From contig NZ_JAJGTZ010000042.1 in the NCBI RefSeq assembly GCF_020784725.1, positions 2,501 through 39,887 on the forward strand: a stretch of DNA of 37,387 nt, given 5' to 3'. The notes under the pieces were generated by a model. That model was not told the origin of the DNA, did no database searches, and saw only the letters and a program-made list of their open reading frames with translations. Shown here one piece after another: positions 24,805-33,165 of the stretch (position 1 is the first letter of the stretch; the number at the start of each line of letters is the position of its first letter). A program made the translations under genes and the position numbers. Source of the DNA: Limosilactobacillus reuteri (GTDB lineage: Bacteria > Bacillota > Bacilli > Lactobacillales > Lactobacillaceae).

Positions 24805-24829
24805 TGTGTAATTCTCCTTGTTTTTTAAT

Positions 24830-24997
24830 AAAAAAAGACCAACTAGATCAGCGGCATTTACTTAATCTAGTTGGTATTACGGTAGTATAAAAATCGCGGG
24901 AAACTACACGCCCTTACTAGATTAATGTACCTAGCAAAGGACTCATTAAAACAACCCTGCTTAGGTACGAACACCGCTGTCCGTACCTAAATGAGTA
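24830..24997 (-). promoter_or_regulatory. attenuator with alternative hairpins upstream of the NhaC-type gene
   Basis: Read on the minus strand, the elements in order are: ACTCATT (24996-24990) pairing AATGAGT (24947-24941) around TTAGGTACG/CGTACCTAA (24990-24982/24969-24961); TAGGTAC (24933-24927), which can steal GTACCTA; TTAATCTAG (24925-24917), which pairs perfectly with CTAGATTAA (24870-24862); and the terminator ACCAACTAGAT/ATCTAGTTGGT (24875-24865/24848-24838) with T7. The TTAATCTAG pairing destroys the terminator, so it is an antiterminator. A leader peptide with clustered Tyr codons ends eight bases before this array. The pairings are seen; the switch is inferred. Confidence 0.75.
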
Positions 24998-25004
24998 CAG
25001 ACAA

Positions 25005-25064
25005 TTATGAACGGTAAGCATAGTTGTTATAATACTTGGTTGAAGTTAATGAGTGTTGAATCAT
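25005..25064 (-). CDS. tyrosine-rich leader peptide
   Basis: A 19-residue frame, ATG at 25064-25062 with GAAAGGA ten bases upstream, reads MIQHSLTSTKYYNNYAYRS. Four of six residues 11-17 subset positions are Tyr (YY-NN-Y-A-Y; Tyr11, Tyr12, Tyr15, Tyr17), followed at once by the alternative hairpins. An additional ACTCATT within its coding region can also pair with AATGAGT downstream, so ribosome position would alter folding. It probably senses charged tRNA-Tyr by ribosome stalling. Confidence 0.7.
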   Translation of the reverse strand: MIQHSLTSTKYYNNYAYRS

Positions 25065-25134
25065 GTTAGTTGTTCCTTTCAAGTTAAGTTGTAATCATTA
25101 AAACATTCTAATTTTATTTTGTCAAACTCTAATT

Positions 25135-26160
25135 TTAAAATTCACCAGAAATATCCTTATCAGAAAATGAATGAGGATCGGGGACGAAAGAAATATCAGT
25201 GTCAATTATTCCAAATTTATCTCGCATTACATTTTCGATGTGCTCTGATAATTGGAAACTCTTGAGGATCGTCATTTTAGCGTTAACCATCACGGAAGCA
25301 TCAAGCGTGACCACGTTTCCGTTATAGTGAGCTTTTAGTTCGACAACTTTTACAACGTGCGGAATATTAGTGATTGTTTGGCGGTATTCCTGTTCAGCCT
25401 GAGGATCAAAGTAGTCAGTTAGGTTGAGACTACTTTCAAAGAAAATTTTTAGTCCAGAATACAGAATAAAGAAACCAACGACAATACTGGTAGCACCATC
25501 AAGCCAACGAAGATTAAAGAGGAGGGCACCGCCAATTGCAATCAAAGTTCCAATACTTGTGAAAGCATCACTCAGGCTATCTTGGGCAGAAGCAAGCAAC
25601 GCGGCGTTTTTTAATTTAAGTCCTGTTTGTCGGTTCATATACCAAACAACTAGCATAATAACTGACGCAATTCCGGCCCCAATCAATGCGACTGGTTGTG
25701 GAACCACCCGACTTGCAGGATTGAGGAGGCTTTTAATGCCATCGATGATAACGCTTAAGGCAATCGCAACCATAACGACCGCTGTGACAAGGGAAAAAAT
25801 TGTCTCATAACGCCAACGAACGAATTGTACTCGTTGGTCAGATCCCATGTGTGCTTGATAGTTTCCAGAAGGTAGCCGTGCGCCAATGATATCATCATCA
25901 TCGACATCCTGGGCAATGTGTAAGCCCATCATCAGTAAAAAGGTTGAGATAATTCCCGAAAGGTTGTTGAAAGCATCGGCCCGTAACGTCTGCGATTTAC
26001 TTATTTCAGCTAACCAGTACTCGATAATTGAAATAACAACATAAGCAACCAAGTTATAGATTAAATGGTGTTGGGAAGCTCGAATCTTTGCTAGTTCATT
26101 TGCTTGCGTTTTTTCCCAGTTATTCATTTCTTCGGTTGTATGTCTTTTAAATTTAGTCAT
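25135..26160 (-). CDS. cation diffusion facilitator, probably Mn-type
   Basis: A 341-residue CDF transporter with six predicted helices and a cytoplasmic ferredoxin-like C-terminal domain (about 265-335: AHYNGNVVTLDASVMVNAKMT). Metal-site residues are Asp62/Asn66 in helix 2 (ADAFNNLSG) and Asp194/Asp198 in helix 5 (AQDSLSDAF). The D/N-x3-N/D pattern instead of HxxxD is typical of manganese (MntE-like) rather than zinc exporters. It would expel metal in exchange for protons. An Asp-rich loop (DVDDDD, 85-90) between helices 2 and 3 is unusual and could bind cations. Confidence 0.9.
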   Translation of the reverse strand: MTKFKRHTTEEMNNWEKTQANELAKIRASQHHLIYNLVAYVVISIIEYWLAEISKSQTLRADAFNNLSGIISTFLLMMGLHIAQDVDDDDIIGARLPSGNYQAHMGSDQRVQFVRWRYETIFSLVTAVVMVAIALSVIIDGIKSLLNPASRVVPQPVALIGAGIASVIMLVVWYMNRQTGLKLKNAALLASAQDSLSDAFTSIGTLIAIGGALLFNLRWLDGATSIVVGFFILYSGLKIFFESSLNLTDYFDPQAEQEYRQTITNIPHVVKVVELKAHYNGNVVTLDASVMVNAKMTILKSFQLSEHIENVMRDKFGIIDTDISFVPDPHSFSDKDISGEF

Positions 26161-26214
26161 TAATTTAAGAACTTCCTTGATTAATAAAATCAGTTTAATT
26201 GTAACGCAAAAAAT

Positions 26215-26246
26215 AAAAGCCGAGAAAATGATTTTCTCAGCTTTTA
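26215..26246 (-). terminator. terminator of the 30-residue gene
   Basis: A stem formed by AAAAG-C-GAGAAAAT and ATTTTCTC-AGCTTTT around 26215-26246, with a minus-strand T-rich tail, lies just after the small gene and before the CDF gene. Confidence 0.65.
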
Positions 26247-26271
26247 CTAAAAATAATAATGAAAATAATTG

Positions 26272-26364
26272 CTAGGCCCGGTTATTAATTACGTGGGCGC
26301 ATGTTGCAATAATCAGTCCCATAAAACTTACTACAGCGATCATATTACTCATAATTGACATCAT
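26272..26364 (-). CDS. 30-residue hydrophobic small protein
   Basis: ATG at 26364-26362 with AAAGGAG nine bases upstream opens a frame reading MMSIMSNMIAVVSFMGLIIA and ending HVINNRA. It is a single transmembrane helix with a short basic end, and its own terminator follows. It could be a small membrane regulator or a type I toxin-like peptide; no antisense RNA partner was identified. Confidence 0.55.
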   Translation of the reverse strand: MMSIMSNMIAVVSFMGLIIATCAHVINNRA

Positions 26365-26370
26365 ATTGAA

Positions 26371-26639
26371 CAACTCCTTTACATAATTAAAATATTTTTT
26401 ACAGCACAACCAATGACAGTTGCCTTTTTGGAAAACAAATTATAATGATTGTTTTCCCCTCTCCACCAAGTATTGTAACAGGTCTTAGCAGTAGTGACGA
26501 TAATAATTAGCTAAGCTTTTAATGAGCTTTTTTACGAAAGAAAGGAGTGATTATAAGTAAAATATTATAAGTGACTATCATAGGAATTAATAAGTTTTAA
26601 TTATTAAGCAAAACCGAGTTTATTCTTTAAAAAAATAAG
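26371..26639. other. intergenic region without recognised features
   Basis: About 270 bp of AT-rich sequence between the hydrophobic peptide and the hydrolase gene. It must contain the promoter of the peptide. I see no gene, repeat or clear hairpin. Confidence 0.5.
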
Positions 26640-27182
26640 TTATTCAGCTAGTTTATTTAATTCTTTTAAGGCTAACGGGAATTTTGTAAAGCCGTCACTA
26701 GTCAAAAAGTGGCCGCCTTTTTCTTTAACTATGAGTTTTGCTCTAATTTTATTAGCGACCGCAATGCTATTTTGATAAGGAACGATGGGGTCATCTTTAG
26801 CTGTTATAACGGTAGCTTTAGCAAGTTTAGGGAGTATATGCTCATAATGAGGCCGATCTTTCATAAACTCATCTAATTCAGGATAAGCTGGTAATCCTTT
26901 ATCAAATGCTCCCACCAGTAAAAGCCGTGTATCTTTAACATGATGACGTTCAATATAACGAAGGGCCGTAATGCAACCGAGACTATGAGCGACGAGGATG
27001 AGGTTATCTTGGGGATGAATTTGGTCGTCAACCGCTTGATCCCATTCAGCATGTTGAGGATTAAAGGGATTTGGTAGCCATATCCGATCAAGGGCGATTA
27101 TTGGTTTCGCTTCTTCTTCGAGCCAGGGGAACCAGTCGTCATCCCTGGTAGAAGTGCCATGAATTAAATATGCGTTCTTCAT
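26640..27182 (-). CDS. RBBP9/YdeN-type alpha/beta hydrolase
   Basis: A 180-residue serine hydrolase. The LIHGTST oxyanion region is at the N-terminus, the nucleophile Ser67 lies in VAHSLG, the acid Asp130 or Asp131 in AKDDPIVPY, and the His158 base in GGHF. Length and order fit RBBP9/YdeN proteins, which are small esterases of unknown physiological substrate. It starts 11 bases after the PsiE-like gene, so the two form an operon. Confidence 0.92.
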   Translation of the reverse strand: MKNAYLIHGTSTRDDDWFPWLEEEAKPIIALDRIWLPNPFNPQHAEWDQAVDDQIHPQDNLILVAHSLGCITALRYIERHHVKDTRLLLVGAFDKGLPAYPELDEFMKDRPHYEHILPKLAKATVITAKDDPIVPYQNSIAVANKIRAKLIVKEKGGHFLTSDGFTKFPLALKELNKLAE

Positions 27183-27193
27183 TATTATTACTC

Positions 27194-27595
27194 CTATTTC
27201 ATAAAGTGTTTCAGTACTACCATGCCGATGATTAATAATAAAATGGCAATCGAATTAGTAAGGACTTCATAAGGCTGACCGTGGGCGGCAATTAGTCCCC
27301 GGATTAAAGCCATAATTCCTAAGCTTAATAGAAAATCGACTGCGATCCGTCCATGATGCTTTAGCGCGGCAATTATCATTGTCATAAATGAAAAGAAAAG
27401 AAAAAAGACAATAATACGATCCAAAATCTTAAAAATAACATGATCCGTATTCCCATCTTGCATAAGTGGAATCAGCGAAAAAGTTTCCGTAAATAAAATG
27501 ATAGTTAATAAAATTCCTAGAATTGCTAGTGCGCCGAGTGTACATAGACGCAAAATATGGCTAAAATTAGCTGCTAATTTATATATTTTTTTCAT
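27194..27595 (-). CDS. PsiE-like four-helix membrane protein
   Basis: A 133-residue protein with four transmembrane segments. The pattern LDRIIVFFLFFSFMTMI, ALIRGLIAAHGQP and NSIAILLLIIGMVVL matches the PsiE (phosphate-starvation-inducible E) family layout as I know it. Function in the family is unknown. GAGGAG precedes the ATG. First gene of the two-gene operon with the hydrolase. Confidence 0.75.
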   Translation of the reverse strand: MKKIYKLAANFSHILRLCTLGALAILGILLTIILFTETFSLIPLMQDGNTDHVIFKILDRIIVFFLFFSFMTMIIAALKHHGRIAVDFLLSLGIMALIRGLIAAHGQPYEVLTNSIAILLLIIGMVVLKHFMK

Positions 27596-27726
27596 TCTCT
27601 AATACTCCTCAAGAAAACGCTTTAACTTTAGGATAGCAATGATCAAGAAATTTAGCTAATATTTAACAAAATAGTTGTTAAAAATATGCGATACTTAAAG
27701 ATGGATAACAAAAGGAGGAGTGAGAA

Positions 27727-28497
27727 ATGCGCAAACCCTTTATTGCTGCTAATTGGAAGATGCATAAAAATGTCCAAGAATCAATTGAATTTGTGGATGC
27801 AATTAAAGGAAAGCTGCCGGATCCGCAAGAAGTTGAAGTCGGAATTGCAGCCCAAGCTTTTGCATTACCCAGTATGGTTCAAGCTGCTGATGATTCAGGA
27901 TTAAAGATAATCGCGCAAAACGCGGCGGCTGAATATTCGGGAGCTTTCACTGGTGAAATTAGCTTACGAGGTTTAGCTGACGCTGGTGTTTCATATGTAA
28001 TGTTAGGACATATTGAACGGCGCCATTTATTCCACGAGGATAATGAGTTGGTTAATCGGAAAGTGTTGGCCGCCCTTCAAATGGGAGTTACTCCGATAAT
28101 TTGTACGGATGAAACGATGGTCCAGAAAGAAATTAATGGTGAAATTCACTACGTTTTCCAGCAATTGATGAGCGTATTGAGGGGCGTTTCTCTTGATCAA
28201 ATTAAAAATGTAGTTGTTTCCTATGAACCAAGTTGGGCAGTTGGATACGGTCAGCACGCCAATCCAGTTCTTGCTGAAGAAGGATGTCGTCAAATTCGGC
28301 GGACAATTGCTGATAACTATACTTATGAGATTGCTGATAAGATTAGGATCCTCTATGGTGGTAGTGTCAATCCTGATAATATTGGAATGATTATGAACAA
28401 GCCAGATGTAGATGGTGTATTAATTGGTCGGGCAAGTTTAGATGTTGATAATTTCTTGCGAATGGTCAATTATTTAAAAAAGGACCAAGAAAAATAA
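27727..28497 (+). CDS. divergent triose-phosphate isomerase
   Basis: A 256-residue TIM-barrel enzyme with the catalytic set: Lys11 (ANWKM), His95 (LGHIERR), Glu167 (YEPSW) and the phosphate-binding GGSV loop near the C-terminus. Several normally near-invariant positions differ: LGHSERR is LGHIERR, the C-V/I-GE segment is ICTDET, and loop 6 is YEPSWAVGYG. This suggests a second, divergent copy rather than the glycolytic housekeeping enzyme, which in lactobacilli usually lies in a gap-pgk-tpi cluster. Related proteins act on other phosphosugars. The ribosome binding site is AAAGGAGGAG. It is a stand-alone gene. Confidence 0.85.
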   Translation: MRKPFIAANWKMHKNVQESIEFVDAIKGKLPDPQEVEVGIAAQAFALPSMVQAADDSGLKIIAQNAAAEYSGAFTGEISLRGLADAGVSYVMLGHIERRHLFHEDNELVNRKVLAALQMGVTPIICTDETMVQKEINGEIHYVFQQLMSVLRGVSLDQIKNVVVSYEPSWAVGYGQHANPVLAEEGCRQIRRTIADNYTYEIADKIRILYGGSVNPDNIGMIMNKPDVDGVLIGRASLDVDNFLRMVNYLKKDQEK

Positions 28498-28550
28498 AAA
28501 AGTATTTCTCTTTACCGTCATTTTATGTTATAGTTATTAACAGTTGTTAT

Positions 28551-28626
28551 GGCGGTATTGGTGAAGTTTGGTTAACACACCGGTTTGTGGGTCCGGCACG
28601 CGTGGGTTCGAATCCCACATACCGCC
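28551..28626 (+). tRNA. tRNA-His (anticodon GTG)
   Basis: The acceptor GGCGGTAT pairs over eight bases with ATACCGCC, giving the G-1:C73 pair specific to tRNA-His. The anticodon arm is CCGGT-TTGTGGG-TCCGG with GTG, and the T-arm is GTGGG-TTCGAAT-CCCAC. It resembles Bacillus tRNA-His closely. The last pair of the anticodon stem is T-T here instead of A-T. CCA is not encoded. A strong terminator follows. Confidence 0.93.
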
Positions 28627-28636
28627 CTGACCTAGT

Positions 28637-28677
28637 GCGATGGCAAAGGTTTTTTTCCTTTGCCATCGCGCTTTTTT
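28637..28677 (+). terminator. terminator after tRNA-His
   Basis: GCGATGGCAAAGG (28637-28649) and CCTTTGCCATCGC (28657-28669) form a perfect 13-bp stem over a T7 loop, followed by GCTTTTTT. Confidence 0.92.
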
Positions 28678-28771
28678 GTATTCTCTGTTTTATGAATTTT
28701 AATTGATAACCTCAAAGAAAGTAACTTAAAATAGAAACGGTATAAGGTGGAGAAAAAAGGGGGCTTTAATT

Positions 28772-29725
28772 ATGAAAAACATTCAAGTTGGTGGAACAAA
28801 TTGGGAAGTATCGAACGTTGCGTTGGGAATTATGCGAATGGGGACATTAGCAGTGCCCAAAGCGATTGATGCCTTAGAAGTCGCCCATGATGCTGGAATT
28901 AACTTTATTGATTCAGCTGACATTTATGGCAACGACCCACAGTTAGGGCGCGGATCTTCGGAAATTCATTTTGGTGAAGCGTTAAAGAAAAGCAGTCTTA
29001 CTCGTGATGACTTTTACATTCAGTCAAAAGGAGGCCTTTTTGCGAACGCGGATAATAAGATAACGCGGTATGATTCGTCAAAGAAGCATTTAATCGCTGC
29101 TGTTGATGGGATTTTGCAACGGATGGGAATTGATTATCTTGATTCATTTTTGCTTCATCGTCCAGACCCCTTAATGGAGCCTGCAGAAATAGCAGAAGCC
29201 TTTGACCAACTTCAAGCATCTGGGAAAGTCCGCCATTTTGGAGTATCTAATTTTAACCCGCAACAAATCGCGCTCCTTCAAGCCGCAACAAATCAACGGC
29301 TTTTGATTGACCAGGTACAGTTTGGTTTAAAGCATACGGGGATGATTGATTTTGGCTTGCATACAAACATGACTGATGATGCTGCAATCAATCATGACGG
29401 AGGATTATTAGAATACACGCGTCGTAAACGGATGACGATTCAAACATGGTCGCCTTTCCAGTACGGCACATTTGCTGGGACATTCATTAATAATGATCAA
29501 TTTCCTGAGTTAAACGTAATGTTAGAAACTCTTGCGCAAAAATATAAGGCAAGTAAAAATGCAATTGCCGTTGCGTGGATTTTACGTCATCCTGCGCATA
29601 TGCAAGTGTTGCTTGGTACTATGACGCCAGCTCATATTATTGACAGTGCTAAGGGAAGCGATATTACGTTGACGAGCCAAGAATGGTATGACCTATATCT
29701 TGCGGCTGGGAATGATTTGCCATAA
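28772..29725 (+). CDS. aldo/keto reductase (YdhF-like)
   Basis: A 317-residue (beta/alpha)8 NADPH-dependent reductase with the tetrad Asp47, Tyr52 (DIYG), Lys86 (SKGG) and His129 (LLHRPDP), and the GVSNFN motif that contacts cofactor. Length and motifs fit the YdhF-type oxidoreductases. The physiological carbonyl substrate is unknown. Its stop codon overlaps the next ATG (TAATG), indicating co-translation with the PAP2 gene. Confidence 0.94.
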   Translation: MKNIQVGGTNWEVSNVALGIMRMGTLAVPKAIDALEVAHDAGINFIDSADIYGNDPQLGRGSSEIHFGEALKKSSLTRDDFYIQSKGGLFANADNKITRYDSSKKHLIAAVDGILQRMGIDYLDSFLLHRPDPLMEPAEIAEAFDQLQASGKVRHFGVSNFNPQQIALLQAATNQRLLIDQVQFGLKHTGMIDFGLHTNMTDDAAINHDGGLLEYTRRKRMTIQTWSPFQYGTFAGTFINNDQFPELNVMLETLAQKYKASKNAIAVAWILRHPAHMQVLLGTMTPAHIIDSAKGSDITLTSQEWYDLYLAAGNDLP

Positions 29726-30225
29726 TGAAAAAAGATTATTTACATTTCTATCAGCATATTACAGCTCCTTTTTATCGACACCCGTGGACAATTCCTTTAT
29801 TACGGGCGGTTAATAAATTTGTTGTGTGGACTATGTACGTTGCTTACATCGTTATATTAGTGTGGGTAGGGAAAAATAATGTCTTGAAAGCAGGAGCTTT
29901 TCTGCTTATTCCCGGTATTGGCTTTATCCTACTTTCTTTTATTCGCCAACGAATTGACGCGCCACGACCATACGAAAAATTTCCGATTAACCCCTTAATT
30001 CTACGTCAAAAAACTGGTGATTCATTGCCTAGTCGTCATGTTTTTTCTGCGACTGTTATTGCGATGTGTGGGTTAAGGTTAAATTTGATTTTAGGAGTTA
30101 TCTTACTGGCTTTAGCTATTGTTTCTGCTATTACGAGAGTGATTGGCGGAGTTCATTTTCCTCGTGATGTGGTTATCGGGTTTATTTGTGGCGTTATTTG
30201 TGGTTCGTTTTTATTTCTTGTCTAA
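29725..30225 (+). CDS. PAP2-family membrane phosphatase
   Basis: A 166-residue membrane protein with several helices and the phosphatase signature: C1 RQRIDAPRP (74-82), C2 SLPSRHVFSAT with PSRH instead of the usual PSGH, and C3 RVIGGVHFPRDV (about 137-148) with catalytic His and Asp. It probably dephosphorylates a lipid phosphate such as phosphatidate, PGP or undecaprenyl pyrophosphate at the membrane. It overlaps the aldo/keto reductase stop by one base. Confidence 0.9.
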   Translation: MKKDYLHFYQHITAPFYRHPWTIPLLRAVNKFVVWTMYVAYIVILVWVGKNNVLKAGAFLLIPGIGFILLSFIRQRIDAPRPYEKFPINPLILRQKTGDSLPSRHVFSATVIAMCGLRLNLILGVILLALAIVSAITRVIGGVHFPRDVVIGFICGVICGSFLFLV

Positions 30226-30245
30226 ATTTTAGAAAGGTGTATTTC

Positions 30246-33095
30246 ATGGACAATTCAGTGCTGCAAGATGCAATTTTGAATGGACTTATTAGTACTCACT
30301 ATCAAGGCAATACGCTACTAGGTCCGCAATTATTAACTAACAACCAATCATCGACAATTTGGCAAACATTACGGCAAGAATTACTGTCATGTAAAGACTT
30401 TACGTGGTCCGTTGCCTTTATTACGTTAGACATGTTAGTTCCCTTTAAGGCAGTGATGGCTGACTTAGCACAGCAAGGAGTACACGGGACCATCATTACC
30501 AGTGATTACTTGAATTTTAATCACCCCGCGATGTTTGAAGAATTGCAAAAAATTCCTAATTTAACGGTCAGAATTGCTGATCTTAATGGATTTCACACTA
30601 AGGGGTATTTATTTAATCATGGAGAATATCAGACCGTAATTATTGGGAGTGCTAATTTTACGCGATCTGCTTTATTAGTTAATAAGGAGTGGAATTTAAA
30701 ATTAAGTTCCCGCCAAGAAGGAAGCCTTTTTCAACAACTAGCGGCGGAATTGGATGCTGTTAAACATGAGAGTACAGTTCTAACATCAGAGTGGATTGCA
30801 GCGTATCGCAAGAATTGGCAACCACCAAAGCCTAGGGTGACGCAACCGGAAAAATTAAAACCAATTGAGCCTAATCAAATGCAACAGGCCGCCTTAGGAC
30901 AATTAAGTAATCTGATAAAAACTGGCGCTAAGAAAGGACTGGTCGTTTCAGCAACGGGAACTGGAAAGACATATCTGGGAGCATTTGCGGTCAAAAAATA
31001 TCAGCCGCGCCGTTTCTTATATATCGTTCATCGAGAACAAATTGCCAAAAAATCGCTAGCTAGTTTTCGACGAGTTATCGGCGGAAAGGAAAATAATTAT
31101 GGATTGCTGACAGGTAATTGCCATGATTGGAATGCTAAATATTTATTTGCAACTGTCCAAACACTAAGCCAACAAGCAGTACTGGATAAGCTCAAAGCTA
31201 CCGAATTTGACTACATTTTGATCGATGAGGCCCATCGTGCAGCAGCACCTAGTTATCAACGAATTTTAAACCACTTTATGCCGCAATTTTGGTTGGGGAT
31301 GACTGCAACCCCTGAACGAATGGACAATCAAGATATATTTAAACTGTTTGATTATCATTTGGCCTATGAAATTCGTCTGAAAGATGCATTGGCTGCTAAA
31401 ATGTTAGCGCCATTCCATTACGTAGGTGTTACCGATTATGAAGTTGATGGAGAAGTGATTACTGAGACTTCCAAGTTAAATCAATTGATTGCTTCGAAAC
31501 GAGTTAATTATGTTCTTAATCAGTTAGACTACTATGGATATTGTGGCGATCAGCCTCGCGGATTAGTATTTTGTAGTCGACAGGCAGAGGCAAAAGAATT
31601 GGCAGTCCAATTTAACGCGGCTAACCATCCTGCGATTGCATTGACAAATCAGAGCAGTAGTCAAGAGCGGACAAAGGCAGTTGAGCAATTAGAGGCAGGA
31701 AAGATTGAGTATATCATTACCGTCGATCTTTTTAATGAAGGGGTCGACATTCCATCAGTAAATCAGATTGTAATGATGCGTAATACCCAATCACCAATTG
31801 TTTTTATCCAACAACTAGGGCGCGGACTGCGTCAATATCCTGGTAAAGAGTTTGTGACAGTTATTGATTTTATTGGAAATTACCAACATAATTACATGAT
31901 TCCTCTTGCCCTTAACCAGGATAATAGTCGAAGTAAGGATCAAGCGCGGCGTGAAGTTAAGGTGCCAACGAATTTTGACGTTTCAACCATTAACTTTACG
32001 AAGGTTGCCGAAGAACAAATTTTAGCCTCCCTTGATAAAGTTAAATTGGACTCGATGCGTGAATTGCGGCAGGCGTACCATGATTTAACTAACCAACTAG
32101 GGAGGACACCATTGCTGGATGACTTTTATCGTTATGGTTCTGTTGATCCCCGAGTATTTGCGCAAAATTCCCAGCTCAGTCATTATGGTGACTTTTTAGA
32201 GAAGATGGGGATAGAACTTAAATTAACTAAGTATGAGCGTCAAGTACTAGCATTTTTAACTAAAGAGCTGCTTAACGGTAAACGGCCACATGAATTGATT
32301 CTCCTTCAATGCTTACTTCGCGGTACGTGTTCAATTGATGCTTTTAAAGCAGAATTAGAACAGCAAAATATTCGCGTTACACCAGCTGTTTTACAATCAG
32401 TTGACGATATTTTAAGTTTGCAATTCTTTAATGTAAAAGCTGGTAAACAGTTAAAAAAGGATCAGTATGGCGGACACCCGATTCTTGAGCATCCAGATTT
32501 ATTAACGTATCAGTTAAATTCAAAAATTCGAGAAGGACTAGAAAGTCACAATGATTTCAAGCGATTGTTTACAGATGTATTAACAACGGGACTTGAAATC
32601 ACTAAGCAATATGATCTCAAGCAAGCATTTACCCTTTATCAGCAATATGATCGAAAAGATGTTTGTCGCTTATTAAATTGGCCCCTCGATGTAAGTGCTC
32701 CGTTATATGGGTATCGAGTAGCGGAAGATGTTTGTCCGATTTTCATTACCTACCATAAGGATGCGGAAGAAAAAAGAAATGCTATCTATAATAATCAACT
32801 ACGAGATGGCCGTTCATTGCGCTGGTACACACGGACCCCTCGTCATCTTTCATCTGATGAAGTGCAGCGGTTGCTTGCGGGAGTAAAAGAGGGTAAGCCA
32901 CAAGTAAAGTTACACTTATTTGTGAAACAGAGCGATGCAGTTGGCAAAGAATTTTATTATTTAGGGCCTGCTTATATTCAACCGGACTCCGTAAGAGAAG
33001 AATTGGTTGGTCCAAAGAAAAAAGCGGCAGTGGGGATGGATTTAGTCTTAGAACATCCGCTGACACCAACCATGATGAACTTATTGGCGATGTAA
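30246..33095 (+). CDS. PLD-nuclease/DEAH-helicase/DUF3427 protein
   Basis: A 949-residue protein. Start chosen at ATG 30246, with GAAAGG upstream. The N-terminal phospholipase-D-like domain (about 20-190) has HTKGYLF and GSANFTRSAL. An SF2 helicase follows: Walker A ATGTGKT (about 236), DEAH box (about 326), TATPERMD, NEGVDIPS and GRGLRQ (about 524). The C-terminal 300 residues match the DUF3427 type with YDRKDVCRLLNWPLD. Such proteins resemble restriction-helicase subunits and are found as solitary genes in Firmicutes; a role in defence or repair is likely but unproven. Only one HxK motif is visible, so a dimer would form the nuclease site. Confidence 0.9.
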   Translation: MDNSVLQDAILNGLISTHYQGNTLLGPQLLTNNQSSTIWQTLRQELLSCKDFTWSVAFITLDMLVPFKAVMADLAQQGVHGTIITSDYLNFNHPAMFEELQKIPNLTVRIADLNGFHTKGYLFNHGEYQTVIIGSANFTRSALLVNKEWNLKLSSRQEGSLFQQLAAELDAVKHESTVLTSEWIAAYRKNWQPPKPRVTQPEKLKPIEPNQMQQAALGQLSNLIKTGAKKGLVVSATGTGKTYLGAFAVKKYQPRRFLYIVHREQIAKKSLASFRRVIGGKENNYGLLTGNCHDWNAKYLFATVQTLSQQAVLDKLKATEFDYILIDEAHRAAAPSYQRILNHFMPQFWLGMTATPERMDNQDIFKLFDYHLAYEIRLKDALAAKMLAPFHYVGVTDYEVDGEVITETSKLNQLIASKRVNYVLNQLDYYGYCGDQPRGLVFCSRQAEAKELAVQFNAANHPAIALTNQSSSQERTKAVEQLEAGKIEYIITVDLFNEGVDIPSVNQIVMMRNTQSPIVFIQQLGRGLRQYPGKEFVTVIDFIGNYQHNYMIPLALNQDNSRSKDQARREVKVPTNFDVSTINFTKVAEEQILASLDKVKLDSMRELRQAYHDLTNQLGRTPLLDDFYRYGSVDPRVFAQNSQLSHYGDFLEKMGIELKLTKYERQVLAFLTKELLNGKRPHELILLQCLLRGTCSIDAFKAELEQQNIRVTPAVLQSVDDILSLQFFNVKAGKQLKKDQYGGHPILEHPDLLTYQLNSKIREGLESHNDFKRLFTDVLTTGLEITKQYDLKQAFTLYQQYDRKDVCRLLNWPLDVSAPLYGYRVAEDVCPIFITYHKDAEEKRNAIYNNQLRDGRSLRWYTRTPRHLSSDEVQRLLAGVKEGKPQVKLHLFVKQSDAVGKEFYYLGPAYIQPDSVREELVGPKKKAAVGMDLVLEHPLTPTMMNLLAM

Positions 33096-33165
33096 TCACA
33101 AATATATCGCTTTCATTTTTTGCTAAATCTTCTATAATTAAAGGCGTAGAAAGAAGATGAAGATT

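Noticed and set aside
24890-24915. T-box antiterminator in the NhaC leader (GGGCGTG...CCCGCG segment)
   Set aside because: It has a faint likeness to the T-box sequence, but the UGGN bulge needed to pair with the tRNA end is missing and no specifier-loop stem is evident. The leader-peptide model explains more of the sequence.
29725-30225. PSRH in place of PSGH as evidence of an inactive PAP2 enzyme
   Set aside because: The catalytic histidines and aspartate of C2/C3 are kept, and substitutions at the Gly occur in active PAP2 proteins, so inactivity is not supported.
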